Source: an actinobacterium LLX17 (lineage in GTDB: Bacteria; Actinomycetota; Actinomycetes; Propionibacteriales; Nocardioidaceae). Taken from it: a stretch of DNA of 64,000 bases. Shown one piece after another: positions 43,797 through 51,406 of the stretch. The notes under the pieces were generated by a model. It worked only from the letters and a program-made list of their open reading frames with translations, had not been told where the DNA came from and made no database searches. The stretch lies in NCBI GenBank assembly GCA_000471045.1, contig KI301992.1, forward strand, positions 440,217-504,216, read 5' to 3'. Within the stretch, counting starts at the first letter, position 1, and each line of letters starts with the position of its first letter. The position numbers and the translations under genes are program-made.

Positions 43797-45146
43797 ATGA
43801 GACCCTCCTTCGCCGAGGTCCAGCAGACCTTGCTCGGCCGCTGGCCCGAGACCCGCCTCGAGCCCTCCCTCGACCGCATCGCCGCCCTGTGCGGCCTGAT
43901 CGGCGACCCGCAGCACGCCTATCCGGTCATCCACCTCACCGGCACGAACGGCAAGACGTCGACGAGCCGGATGATCGACGCGCTGCTGCGGACGCTGGAC
44001 GTCCGTACGGGTCGCTTCACCAGCCCGCACCTGGAGTCGATGACCGAGCGCATCTCGATCGACGGCGTGCCGCTCGACGAGGACGCCTTCGTCGACGCCT
44101 ACGCCGACGTCGCGGCCTACGCCGGCATCGTCGACGAGACCCAGCCGCACCCGTTGTCGTTCTTCGAGCTCGTGGTGGCGATGGCCTACGCCGCGTTCGC
44201 CGACACGCCCGTCGACGTCGCCGTCGTCGAGGTCGGCATGGGCGGCGCGTGGGACGCCACCAACGTCGCCGACGGCACCGTCGCCGTCATCGGTCCGATC
44301 GCTGTCGACCACGCCCGCTACCTGGGTGACGAGCCCGAGGTCATCGCCACCGAGAAGGCCGGCATCATCAAGCCGGGCGCGCGCGTCGTGATTGCCGAGC
44401 AGGACCCCGAGGTCATGGACGTGCTGATGCGCCGCGCCGTCGACGTGGGCGCTGCCGCCGTGCGCGAGGGCGTGGACTTCGGTGTCGCCGCGCGCCTTCC
44501 TGCCCTCGGCGGGCAGCAGATCGACCTGCAGGGGCTCGCTGGGCACTACGAGGACATCTTCCTGCCGCTGCACGGTGCCCACCAGGCGCGCAACGCGGCC
44601 GTGGCCCTGGCGGCTGTCGAGTCGTTCACGGGAGCCCGCGAGCTCGACCACGACCTCGTGCGCACGGCCTTCGCGATGGTCGACTCCCCGGGGCGCCTCG
44701 AGGTCGTGCGCCGCGGGCCCACGGTCCTGCTCGACGCCGCGCACAACCCGCACGGCGTGCGCGCGGCGATGGCGGCGATCACCGAGGAGTTCTCGTTCAG
44801 CCCGCTGATCGGCGTGGTGGGCGTGATGGCCGACAAGGACGTCGACGAGATCCTGCGTGAGCTCGAGCCGGTGCTGGCGCACATCGTGTGCACCGCACCG
44901 TCGACCGACCGAGCCCTGCCGGCCCGCGAGCTGGCCGAGATCGCGGCCGACCTGTTCGGTGACGACCGCGTGACGGTCGCCCCGCGCCTCGACGAGGCGA
45001 TCGAGCGGGGCATGGCCCTGTCCGAGGCGCTCGAGGGCTACGAGGACGGCATCGGCAGCGGCGGCGTGCTCGTCACGGGCTCGGTCGTCACGGTCGGCGA
45101 GGCGCGCACCCTGCTGGGCCCGGGCACCGGTGGTGCGGACGCATGA
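43797..45146 (+). CDS. folC: Folylpolyglutamate synthase / dihydrofolate synthase
   Basis: A 449-aa Mur-ligase-fold enzyme adding glutamate to dihydropteroate and folates. P-loop TGTNGKTSTSRM (about 47), central domain VVEVGMGGAWDATN, and the C-terminal hinge motif LLDAAHNPHG are intact. ATG 43797 gives the standard N-terminus; earlier starts run through the promoter. It overlaps a DUF4233 membrane protein by 4 nt. In mycobacteria valS - folC - Rv2446c - ndk are consecutive; here the valS-folC junction holds mmpL and the folC-ndk junction a 7.6-kb insertion. Confidence 0.96.
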   Translation: MRPSFAEVQQTLLGRWPETRLEPSLDRIAALCGLIGDPQHAYPVIHLTGTNGKTSTSRMIDALLRTLDVRTGRFTSPHLESMTERISIDGVPLDEDAFVDAYADVAAYAGIVDETQPHPLSFFELVVAMAYAAFADTPVDVAVVEVGMGGAWDATNVADGTVAVIGPIAVDHARYLGDEPEVIATEKAGIIKPGARVVIAEQDPEVMDVLMRRAVDVGAAAVREGVDFGVAARLPALGGQQIDLQGLAGHYEDIFLPLHGAHQARNAAVALAAVESFTGARELDHDLVRTAFAMVDSPGRLEVVRRGPTVLLDAAHNPHGVRAAMAAITEEFSFSPLIGVVGVMADKDVDEILRELEPVLAHIVCTAPSTDRALPARELAEIAADLFGDDRVTVAPRLDEAIERGMALSEALEGYEDGIGSGGVLVTGSVVTVGEARTLLGPGTGGADA

Positions 45147-45502
45147 GGGCACGGCTCTGCGCGGCGATCCTCGCCTTCGAGGCCATCTTGCTGGGCCTCT
45201 CGACGCCGGTCATGATCTCGGTCGAGGACGTCGATCCCGCTCTCGCGCTGGCGCTCGGCCTCGGACTGATGGTGATCTGCATCGTGGCGGCGGGCATGCT
45301 GCGCCGTCCTGGGGGGATGGTGCTGGGCCACCTCATCCAGGTGGCCTCGATCGCGCTGGGCCTGCTGGTTCCGGTCATGTACTTCGTGGGCGGCCTCTTC
45401 GCCCTGCTGTGGGGCACGGCGTTCGTGCTCGGCGGACGCATCGACGCCGATCGGGCGGCCTGGACCGACCCCGAGGAACCGGGTACGCCAGAGCAGGTGT
45501 GA
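45143..45502 (+). CDS. DUF4233-family membrane protein (Rv2446c-like)
   Basis: A 119-aa protein with about four transmembrane helices (about 5-25, 33-54, 62-80, 84-106) and a short acidic C-terminus (TDPEEPGTPEQV). DUF4233 proteins occur almost only in Actinobacteria, directly behind folC; function unknown. ATG 45143 overlaps the folC stop (ATGA). The assignment rests on position, length and topology. Confidence 0.85.
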   Translation: MRARLCAAILAFEAILLGLSTPVMISVEDVDPALALALGLGLMVICIVAAGMLRRPGGMVLGHLIQVASIALGLLVPVMYFVGGLFALLWGTAFVLGGRIDADRAAWTDPEEPGTPEQV

Positions 45503-45519
45503 CCCTTCCGGCGCAGGGC

Positions 45520-45525
45520 TAGGCT
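45520..45525 (+). promoter_or_regulatory. -10 box TAGGCT of the phosphoesterase/ParB-like pair
   Basis: TAGGCT ends 6 nt before ATG 45532, a leaderless start. The pair can thus be expressed apart from folC. Confidence 0.55.
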
Positions 45526-45531
45526 CGGGAC

Positions 45532-46131
45532 ATGGTGCGCGTCCTGGCGGTCGCCGACGAGGTCGTGCCCCGATTCCACGAGGTCGGCCTCGAGGGTGCC
45601 GGGGTGCCCGACCCGCGCCCGGACCTGGTGCTCGCGGCCGGTGACCTGCCGTGGGACTACCTCGAGGCCCTCGCGAGCAACTTCGACGTGCCCGTGGTGT
45701 TCGTGCCCGGCAACCACGACCCGGCCATCGGCTCGCGTCCCGCGCCGCGTGGCGTGCTGAACGCCGACGGCTTCGTCGTCCCAGCCGCCGGTCTCCGCGT
45801 CGCCGGGCTGGGTGGTTGCGTGCGCTACAACGACGGCCCCCACCAGTACACGCAGCGTCAGTACCACCGCCGGGCCCGGCGGCTGGCCCGTCGCGCCCGC
45901 CGGGCCGGCAAGGTCGACGTGCTGCTCACGCACGCGCCGCCGAAGGGCCTCGGCGACGAGGACGACCGCACCCACGTCGGTGTGGAGGCGATGCACGACC
46001 TGCTGCGCGACCTGGAGCCGCGGTTCCACGTCCACGGCCACATCCATCCCCACGGCTTCGCCAAGCCCGACCGTCACGTCGGCGCCACGACCATCACCAA
46101 CGTGGTGCCGTGGCGCCTCCTGGAGGTGTGA
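45532..46131 (+). CDS. Calcineurin-like metallophosphoesterase
   Basis: A 199-aa metallophosphoesterase. Motifs: LVLAAGDLPWDY, VPGNHDPAIG, LLTHAPPKGLGDED and HVHGHIHPHG. The usual first motif D-x-H reads A-D-E-V here (residues 7-10), so one metal ligand is altered, though Asp8 may still serve. Small cytosolic enzymes of this group hydrolyse nucleotides or cyclic nucleotides, but specificity is open. It is followed after 1 nt by a ParB-like gene on the same strand, forming a two-gene unit with its own promoter. Confidence 0.87.
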   Translation: MVRVLAVADEVVPRFHEVGLEGAGVPDPRPDLVLAAGDLPWDYLEALASNFDVPVVFVPGNHDPAIGSRPAPRGVLNADGFVVPAAGLRVAGLGGCVRYNDGPHQYTQRQYHRRARRLARRARRAGKVDVLLTHAPPKGLGDEDDRTHVGVEAMHDLLRDLEPRFHVHGHIHPHGFAKPDRHVGATTITNVVPWRLLEV

Positions 46132-46132
46132 G

Positions 46133-46987
46133 ATGCCCCGAGAGAGTGGTTCGCCCCGCGTCGATGCCGAGAGCGACTTCATGCGCGCGCGGCGCCACCA
46201 GGTGCTGTCGGGCCTGGCAGCCCGAGTGCGCAACGACTCCGACGACGTCGTGCAGTCGATGTCGTTCGACGAGGTCGTCGCCGCGCTGGGCCGGCGGGGT
46301 GAGCACTACGGCGGCACGCGGGTCATCCCGCTCGACGCCATCGTCGGCTCGGTCGACAAGGTGCGTGACTTCGACCGGCGCTTCCGGCCCACGTCGACCC
46401 GTAGCCGCGAACGGTGGGAGCGGTTGGCGCGCGCGAGCCGCACCGGCGAGGACATCCCGCCCATCGAGGTCTACCAGGTCGGCGACTACTACTTCGTGCG
46501 CGACGGCCACCACCGAGTCTCGGTGGCCCGCAGCCTCGACCTCAAGCTGATCGAGGCCCAGGTGACGGTGGTCGACACGTTGCTGACGCCGGTGGGCATC
46601 GCCGACCGCGCCGCGCTCGAGCTCAAGCACTGGCGGCGCATGATGCTGGAGCGCGTGCCGTTCGCCGGGGAGGCCCGTGCCGCCATCACGGTCGACACGC
46701 CCGCGTTCTACGGCGAGATCGCCGAGACGGTGGAGGCCTGGGCGGCCCGCCAGATGCATGCCGAGGGCGCCTACATGGATCGTGACACGATGGCCCGGCG
46801 CTGGTACGAGGAGGAGTTCCTCCCCGTCGCCGAGCTCATCGACGAGGCCGGCGTGAAGGGTCCCACCGAGACGCTCGCCGAGGCCTACCTGCGTGTCGCG
46901 TGCGAGCGTTACCGCCTCATCCGCGAGCACGACTGGAACGCCGACATCATGGAGCAGGTCGGCAAGATCAAGCGCAAGCGTCGTTGA
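46133..46987 (+). CDS. ParB/Srx-fold domain protein of unknown function
   Basis: A 284-aa protein with a ParB N-terminal-like (ParB/sulfiredoxin) fold in the middle: PLDAIVGSVDKVRDFDRRF (about 62-80), IPPIEVYQVGDYYFVRDGHH (about 106-125) and RVSVARSL. The DGHHR sequence corresponds to the GERR/GHHR nucleotide-binding motif of ParB-type domains. There is no ParB HTH or dimer domain, so it is unlikely to be the chromosome-segregation ParB; the C-terminal 120 residues are helical, and the protein ends KIKRKRR. The 1-nt gap to the phosphoesterase suggests joint function. Its 3' end meets the ABC transporter genes convergently within 4 bp. Confidence 0.75.
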   Translation: MPRESGSPRVDAESDFMRARRHQVLSGLAARVRNDSDDVVQSMSFDEVVAALGRRGEHYGGTRVIPLDAIVGSVDKVRDFDRRFRPTSTRSRERWERLARASRTGEDIPPIEVYQVGDYYFVRDGHHRVSVARSLDLKLIEAQVTVVDTLLTPVGIADRAALELKHWRRMMLERVPFAGEARAAITVDTPAFYGEIAETVEAWAARQMHAEGAYMDRDTMARRWYEEEFLPVAELIDEAGVKGPTETLAEAYLRVACERYRLIREHDWNADIMEQVGKIKRKRR

Positions 46988-46991
46988 GCCC

Positions 46992-48155
46992 TCAGAGGCC
47001 GACCGTCAGGTTCTCACCTGACGAGGGGTCGAAGAGGTGCATCTGGTCGGTGTCGATGAACAGCGTCGTGTGCTCACCGTCCTCGCCCTTGCTGGCGGCG
47101 TCGAGCGAGACCACCAGCTGGGTGCGCAGCGACTCGCCGTCGGACTCCCGGGCCAGCTGCTTGAGCTGGTCCTGCACCGCGGCCTCGGCCTCGTAGGGGA
47201 CGTAGGCGTACTGCTGGTCGCCGAGCCACTCACGCACGTCGATCGTCGCCTCGAAGGTGCGCGACTCGTCGACCGACCCGTCACCGATGACCGAGACGTC
47301 CTCGAAGTGCTCGGGACGGATGCCGGCCATCAGCAGTCCCTTGCCCTCGGCCTTCTTCGCCTTGTCGGCTGCCAGGGGGAAGGTGCCGAATGGCAGCTGC
47401 ACCTGGCCGTTCTCGACGGTGGCGGGCAGGAAGTTCATGGGCGGTGAGCCGATGAAGCCCGCGACGAAGAGGTTGACGGGCTGCTCGTACAGCTCACGGG
47501 GTGTGGCGAGCTGCTGCAGGATGCCGCGCTTCAGGACCGCGACCCGGTCGCCCAGCGTCATGGCCTCGGTCTGGTCGTGGGTGACGTAGACCGTGGTGAT
47601 GCCGAGCTTCTTCTGCAGGCGGGCGATCTCGGTACGCATCTGGCCGCGCAGCTTGGCGTCGAGGTTCGACAGCGGCTCGTCGAACAGGAACGCCTTGGCG
47701 TCGCGGACGATGGCACGGCCCATCGCGACGCGCTGGCGCTGGCCGCCGGAGAGGTTGCCGGGCTTGCGCTCGAGGTGCTCGTCGAGGTCGAGCGTCTTGC
47801 TCGCCTCGCGCACCTTCTCGTCGATCTCCTTCTCGGGGCGCTTGGCGAGCCGCAGCGGGAAGGCGATGTTCTCGTAGACCGTCAGGTGCGGGTAGAGCGC
47901 GTAGTTCTGGAACACCATCGACAGGTCGCGGTCGCGCGGCGCCAGGTCGTTGACGCGCTTGCCGCCGATGATCATGTCGCCCTCGGTGATGTCCTCGAGG
48001 CCGACGATCATGCGCAGCAGCGTCGACTTCCCGCAGCCGGACGGGCCGACCAGGATCATGAACTCCCCGTCGGCGACGTCGATGCTGACGTCGTTGACCG
48101 CGGCGAATCCGTCTCCGTACTTCTTGACGATGTTCTTCATCTCGATGGCAGCCAT
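46992..48155 (-). CDS. Sugar ABC transporter ATP-binding protein (UgpC/MsmK/SugC type)
   Basis: A 387-aa CUT1-family ATPase that powers sugar import. Walker A GPSGCGKST (about 37-45), Q-loop VFQNYALYPH, signature LSGGQRQRV, Walker B FLFDEPLSNLDA and H-loop VYVTHDQTEA are complete; residues from about 240 on form the regulatory OB/TOBE domain. Last gene of a leftward operon GH13 - binding protein - two permeases - ATPase, with 4 bp to the preceding permease. The SugC-like C-terminal extension suggests trehalose or an alpha-glucoside as cargo. Confidence 0.94.
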   Translation of the reverse strand: MAAIEMKNIVKKYGDGFAAVNDVSIDVADGEFMILVGPSGCGKSTLLRMIVGLEDITEGDMIIGGKRVNDLAPRDRDLSMVFQNYALYPHLTVYENIAFPLRLAKRPEKEIDEKVREASKTLDLDEHLERKPGNLSGGQRQRVAMGRAIVRDAKAFLFDEPLSNLDAKLRGQMRTEIARLQKKLGITTVYVTHDQTEAMTLGDRVAVLKRGILQQLATPRELYEQPVNLFVAGFIGSPPMNFLPATVENGQVQLPFGTFPLAADKAKKAEGKGLLMAGIRPEHFEDVSVIGDGSVDESRTFEATIDVREWLGDQQYAYVPYEAEAAVQDQLKQLARESDGESLRTQLVVSLDAASKGEDGEHTTLFIDTDQMHLFDPSSGENLTVGL

Positions 48156-48159
48156 GAGA

Positions 48160-49014
48160 TCAACCCTTCACTGCGCCGGCGGTCAGGCCCGCGACGATCT
48201 TGCGCTGGAAAAACAGGACGAGGATGACGATCGGGACCGTGGCGACCACGGCTCCGGCGGCCAGCAGTGACGCCGGCCGGTTGAACGGGTCGTCGCCGAC
48301 GAAGAACGACAGCGCGGCCGGGATGGGACGGGCCCGCTCCGTGGACGTCAGCGAGATGCCGAAGACGAAGTCGTTCCACGCGAAGAAGAACGTCAGGATC
48401 GCCGCGGTGAACACGCCGGGCGCAGCCAGCGGAACGATGACCTTGCGGAAGGCCTGCCACGACGTGGCGCCGTCGACCTGCGCGGCCTGCTCCATCTCCC
48501 ACGGGATCTCGCGGAAGAATGCCGAGAGCGTCCAGATCGCCAGGGGCAACGTGAAGCTCATGTAGGGGATGATCAGGCCGGGCCACGTGTCGTAGAGGCC
48601 GATCGTGCGCCACATGTCGAACAGCGGGCCGACGAGCGAGACCACCGGGAACATCGCGATGACGAGCGCCGTGGTGAGCACGAACTTCTTGCCGCGGAAC
48701 TCGAGCCGTGCGATCGCGTAGGCCGCGAGGGTCGCGAGGGCGACCGACAGGATCGTGGCGATCAGCGAGATGCCGATCGAGTTGATGATGGCCTTGCCGA
48801 ACTGGTCGTTCTGGATGACGTCGACGTAGTTCTGGAAGCCGGCACCGCCGCCGTCCGACGGGAAGAAGCCGGGGCTGCCGTTGGTGACCGCGCTCTGCGA
48901 CTTGAACGACAGCGAGATGATCCAGACCACCGGCAGCAGGCACCAGGTGAGGATCAGGGCAACCCCGAGTCCGGTCAGGACGCGGCTCTTGAGCTCGCTC
49001 TTTCCGGATGCCAT
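48160..49014 (-). CDS. Sugar ABC transporter permease (MalG/SugB type)
   Basis: A 284-aa inner-membrane permease with six helices (first about 16-35) and the EAA loop EQAAQVDGATSWQAFRKVI (about 197-215) that docks on the ATPase. ATG 49014 lies 1 nt after the stop of the other permease gene, so the two are tightly coupled. MalG-like subunit of a CUT1 importer; cargo inferred from the adjacent GH13 alpha-glucosidase. Confidence 0.93.
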   Translation of the reverse strand: MASGKSELKSRVLTGLGVALILTWCLLPVVWIISLSFKSQSAVTNGSPGFFPSDGGGAGFQNYVDVIQNDQFGKAIINSIGISLIATILSVALATLAAYAIARLEFRGKKFVLTTALVIAMFPVVSLVGPLFDMWRTIGLYDTWPGLIIPYMSFTLPLAIWTLSAFFREIPWEMEQAAQVDGATSWQAFRKVIVPLAAPGVFTAAILTFFFAWNDFVFGISLTSTERARPIPAALSFFVGDDPFNRPASLLAAGAVVATVPIVILVLFFQRKIVAGLTAGAVKG

Positions 49015-49015
49015 G

Positions 49016-49969
49016 TCAGTTCTCCTGCCTGGCCGACGCGAGGTCGACCTTGAACAGCTTGACGATGAGGAAGGCGACCACGAGCACCGACAGGAACAGC
49101 AGCACCGAGAGCGCCGAGCCGATGCCGAGCTGGAACTGCTCGATCACCTGGCGGTACGTCAGGAACGAGATGGACTCCGTGCCGTTGGCACCGGCCGTCA
49201 TGACGAAGATGTTGTCGAAGATGCGGTAGGCGTCGAGCGCGCGGAACAGCACGGCCACCATGATCGCTGCCTTCATGTTCGGCAGGATCACCTTCCACAG
49301 CCGCTGCCACCACGTGGCGCCGTCGACCTTCGCGGCCTCGAGCATGTCGTTGGAGACCTGGGCCAGGCCGGCCAGCAGGAGCAACGACATGAACGGCGTC
49401 GTCTTCCAGATCTCCGACGCCATGATCGCGATCATCGAGGGTTCGTACGAGGCGAACCAGTTGAAGTCGTCGCCGATGAACGGCAACCACCCGTTGACGA
49501 AGCCGTTGGTGTTGGAGAACGCGAACTGCCATGCGAAGCCCGACACGACCGTGATGACGCCGTAGGGGATGAGGATCGAGGTGCGGATGACCCCGCGGGC
49601 GAAGATCAGCTTGTGCATGACCATCGCGAAGGCGAAGCCGATGACCAGCTCGATCGCGACCGTCACCACCATGATGAGGACGGTGTTGAGCGTGGTCAGC
49701 CAGAACAGGCTGTCGGTCAGGGCGGTCACGTAGTTGGAGAAGCCCACGAACTCGCGGTCGTCGGGTGCGGTGAGCGAGTAGCTGAACAGTGAGAGGTACA
49801 GCGCCCGCAGCATCGGGAACGCCGTCACGAACAGCATCAGGATCAGCGCCGGGGCCACCAGCTTGTAGGCCAGGCGGTTCTCCGAGCGTGAGCGGTCGGA
49901 GTCCGGCGGCTTCGGGTCCTTCGCCTTGTCCTTCTTCGTCGTCGCGGCCGCGTTCTGCACCGTGCTCAT
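49016..49969 (-). CDS. Sugar ABC transporter permease (MalF/SugA type)
   Basis: A 317-aa permease with a charged, Lys/Asp-rich cytoplasmic N-terminus (about 1-33), six transmembrane helices (first about 35-57) and the EAA loop LEAAKVDGATWWQRLWKVI (about 211-229). It pairs with the MalG-like subunit. It follows the binding-protein gene by 25 bp. Confidence 0.93.
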   Translation of the reverse strand: MSTVQNAAATTKKDKAKDPKPPDSDRSRSENRLAYKLVAPALILMLFVTAFPMLRALYLSLFSYSLTAPDDREFVGFSNYVTALTDSLFWLTTLNTVLIMVVTVAIELVIGFAFAMVMHKLIFARGVIRTSILIPYGVITVVSGFAWQFAFSNTNGFVNGWLPFIGDDFNWFASYEPSMIAIMASEIWKTTPFMSLLLLAGLAQVSNDMLEAAKVDGATWWQRLWKVILPNMKAAIMVAVLFRALDAYRIFDNIFVMTAGANGTESISFLTYRQVIEQFQLGIGSALSVLLFLSVLVVAFLIVKLFKVDLASARQEN

Positions 49970-49994
49970 GATTCAGCCTCCTGGTCGCGCTCGC

Positions 49995-51317
49995 TCATAG
50001 AAGAGCCTCTCCACTCAGGACCGCGGACAGGAACTCGGCCGACTCCTCCGGGGTGGTCTCGGGATCGACCGAGTTGGGGGAGTGCCAGCGGTTCTGCACG
50101 GCGCTGGACACCTGGCTGTAGTAGGCGCTCTTGGGGCGGGGGCCGCCGGTCTCGATGCTCTCGCTGAAGAGCGTCAGGAGGTCCTCGGGATAGGCATCGT
50201 TCAGCTCGGGGGAGTCGTAGACCGACTGGCGCGACGGCATCAGGCCCTCGTTGACCGCGAGTGCCGTCTGGGCCTCTGCGCTGGTGGCGCACACGGCCGC
50301 CTCCTGGGCGAACTCGAGGTTCTTGGAGTAGGCACCCACGCCGATCGTGATGCCACCGATCGGGGGCTTGGACTCCTCGCCCTCCACGGTTTGGGGGTAA
50401 CGCGTGTACCCGAGGTCGTCGAACTCGGCCTCGTCGGCGGGACCGCTGGGCTCACCGATCTGGCCCTCGTAGTTCTTGTAGACGAAGGTCCAGTTGGTCA
50501 TGAACTCGCCGGGCCCCTCCTCGGGATACATCTGCCCCAGGCTGGTGCCCTCGTTCGAGGTGGTGAAGTCCGACTGCGCGGCCTCGGACTCGGCGAGCTT
50601 CTGGATGACGGAGGCCGCCGCGGCTCCGGCCTCGGAGTCGATCGTGACCTCGGCGTCGCGACCGTCCTCGACGGTGTCGGGGTCGAGGATGTTGCCGCCG
50701 GCGCCCTTGATGAGTGCGTTGATCCACACGACGTAGGCCTCGTACTTGTTGGCCTGCACGCCGACGGTGCCGCCGTTGTCGGCGGCCGCGTCGATGACCT
50801 GGTCCCAGGTGACCGGCTGCTCCATGTCGAGTCCGGCGGCCTCGGCCAGCGACTTGCGGTACCAGAGCAGCTGCGTGTTGGACCACTGCGGCGCGGCGAC
50901 GACCTCGTCGTTCCACTGGACGGTCTCGGCCGCACCGGCCAGCACGTCGTCGTCGAGCACCTGGTCGGCCAGCTCGCCGTCGAACGGCTCGAGCCATCCG
51001 GCGTTGGCGAACTCGGGCACGAAGACCGGGTCGAGGCTCATCAGGTCGGTGGAGTCGTCACCGGCCGCGAGGCGACGGGCGAGCTGGGTGCGCTGGTCGG
51101 TGGCGCTGGCCGGCAGGAGCTGGATCTCGATGTCGTACTCGTCGGTGCTGCAGTCCTCGGCGATCTGGTTCAGCGTCTCCTGGCCGTCGGGGTTGATGTA
51201 CCAGTTGAGCGTGGGCTTGCCGCCGTCTCCGCCGCACGCCGCCAGCATCGTGCCGGCGAGCACGAGGCTCGTCGTGATGGCGATCTCGCGGCGTCGACCT
51301 GATGAACGATGCTGCAT
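49995..51317 (-). CDS. Sugar-binding lipoprotein of the ABC importer
   Basis: A 440-aa solute-binding protein anchored to the outer face of the membrane. A short basic N-region, hydrophobic core and lipobox MLAAC give acylated Cys28 after signal peptidase II. The mature part is a family-1 (MalE/UgpB-like) binding protein with typical QLARRLAAGDDSTDLMSLDP and WDQVIDAAADNGGT regions. ATG 51317 has GGGGAGG upstream. It has a recognisable promoter of its own (51370-51398), so it can be made in excess of the membrane subunits. Ligand is probably an alpha-glucoside or trehalose-like sugar. Confidence 0.93.
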   Translation of the reverse strand: MQHRSSGRRREIAITTSLVLAGTMLAACGGDGGKPTLNWYINPDGQETLNQIAEDCSTDEYDIEIQLLPASATDQRTQLARRLAAGDDSTDLMSLDPVFVPEFANAGWLEPFDGELADQVLDDDVLAGAAETVQWNDEVVAAPQWSNTQLLWYRKSLAEAAGLDMEQPVTWDQVIDAAADNGGTVGVQANKYEAYVVWINALIKGAGGNILDPDTVEDGRDAEVTIDSEAGAAAASVIQKLAESEAAQSDFTTSNEGTSLGQMYPEEGPGEFMTNWTFVYKNYEGQIGEPSGPADEAEFDDLGYTRYPQTVEGEESKPPIGGITIGVGAYSKNLEFAQEAAVCATSAEAQTALAVNEGLMPSRQSVYDSPELNDAYPEDLLTLFSESIETGGPRPKSAYYSQVSSAVQNRWHSPNSVDPETTPEESAEFLSAVLSGEALL

Positions 51318-51369
51318 GCGTCCTCCCCGTGGCCGGACGAGGCGTTGTGTGCCGCGTCACGGTCATCGC

Positions 51370-51398
51370 ACCGTAACCCCGCCCTCACAGGGACGCAA
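51370..51398 (-). promoter_or_regulatory. Promoter of the binding-protein gene
   Basis: On the minus strand, -35 TTGCGT (plus 51393-51398) and -10 TACGGT (plus 51370-51375) are separated by 17 bp, within the 89-bp gap behind the GH13 gene. CCGCCC (51379-51384) and GGGCGG (51401-51406) in the same gap can form a hairpin at the GH13 mRNA end. Confidence 0.6.
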
Positions 51399-51406
51399 CA
51401 GGGCGG

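Noticed and set aside
46133-46987. Chromosome-partitioning ParB and a nearby origin
   Set aside because: Only the ParB-like domain is seen; no HTH or dimer domain, no ParA partner, no parS-like or DnaA-box cluster, and the neighbours are not origin genes.
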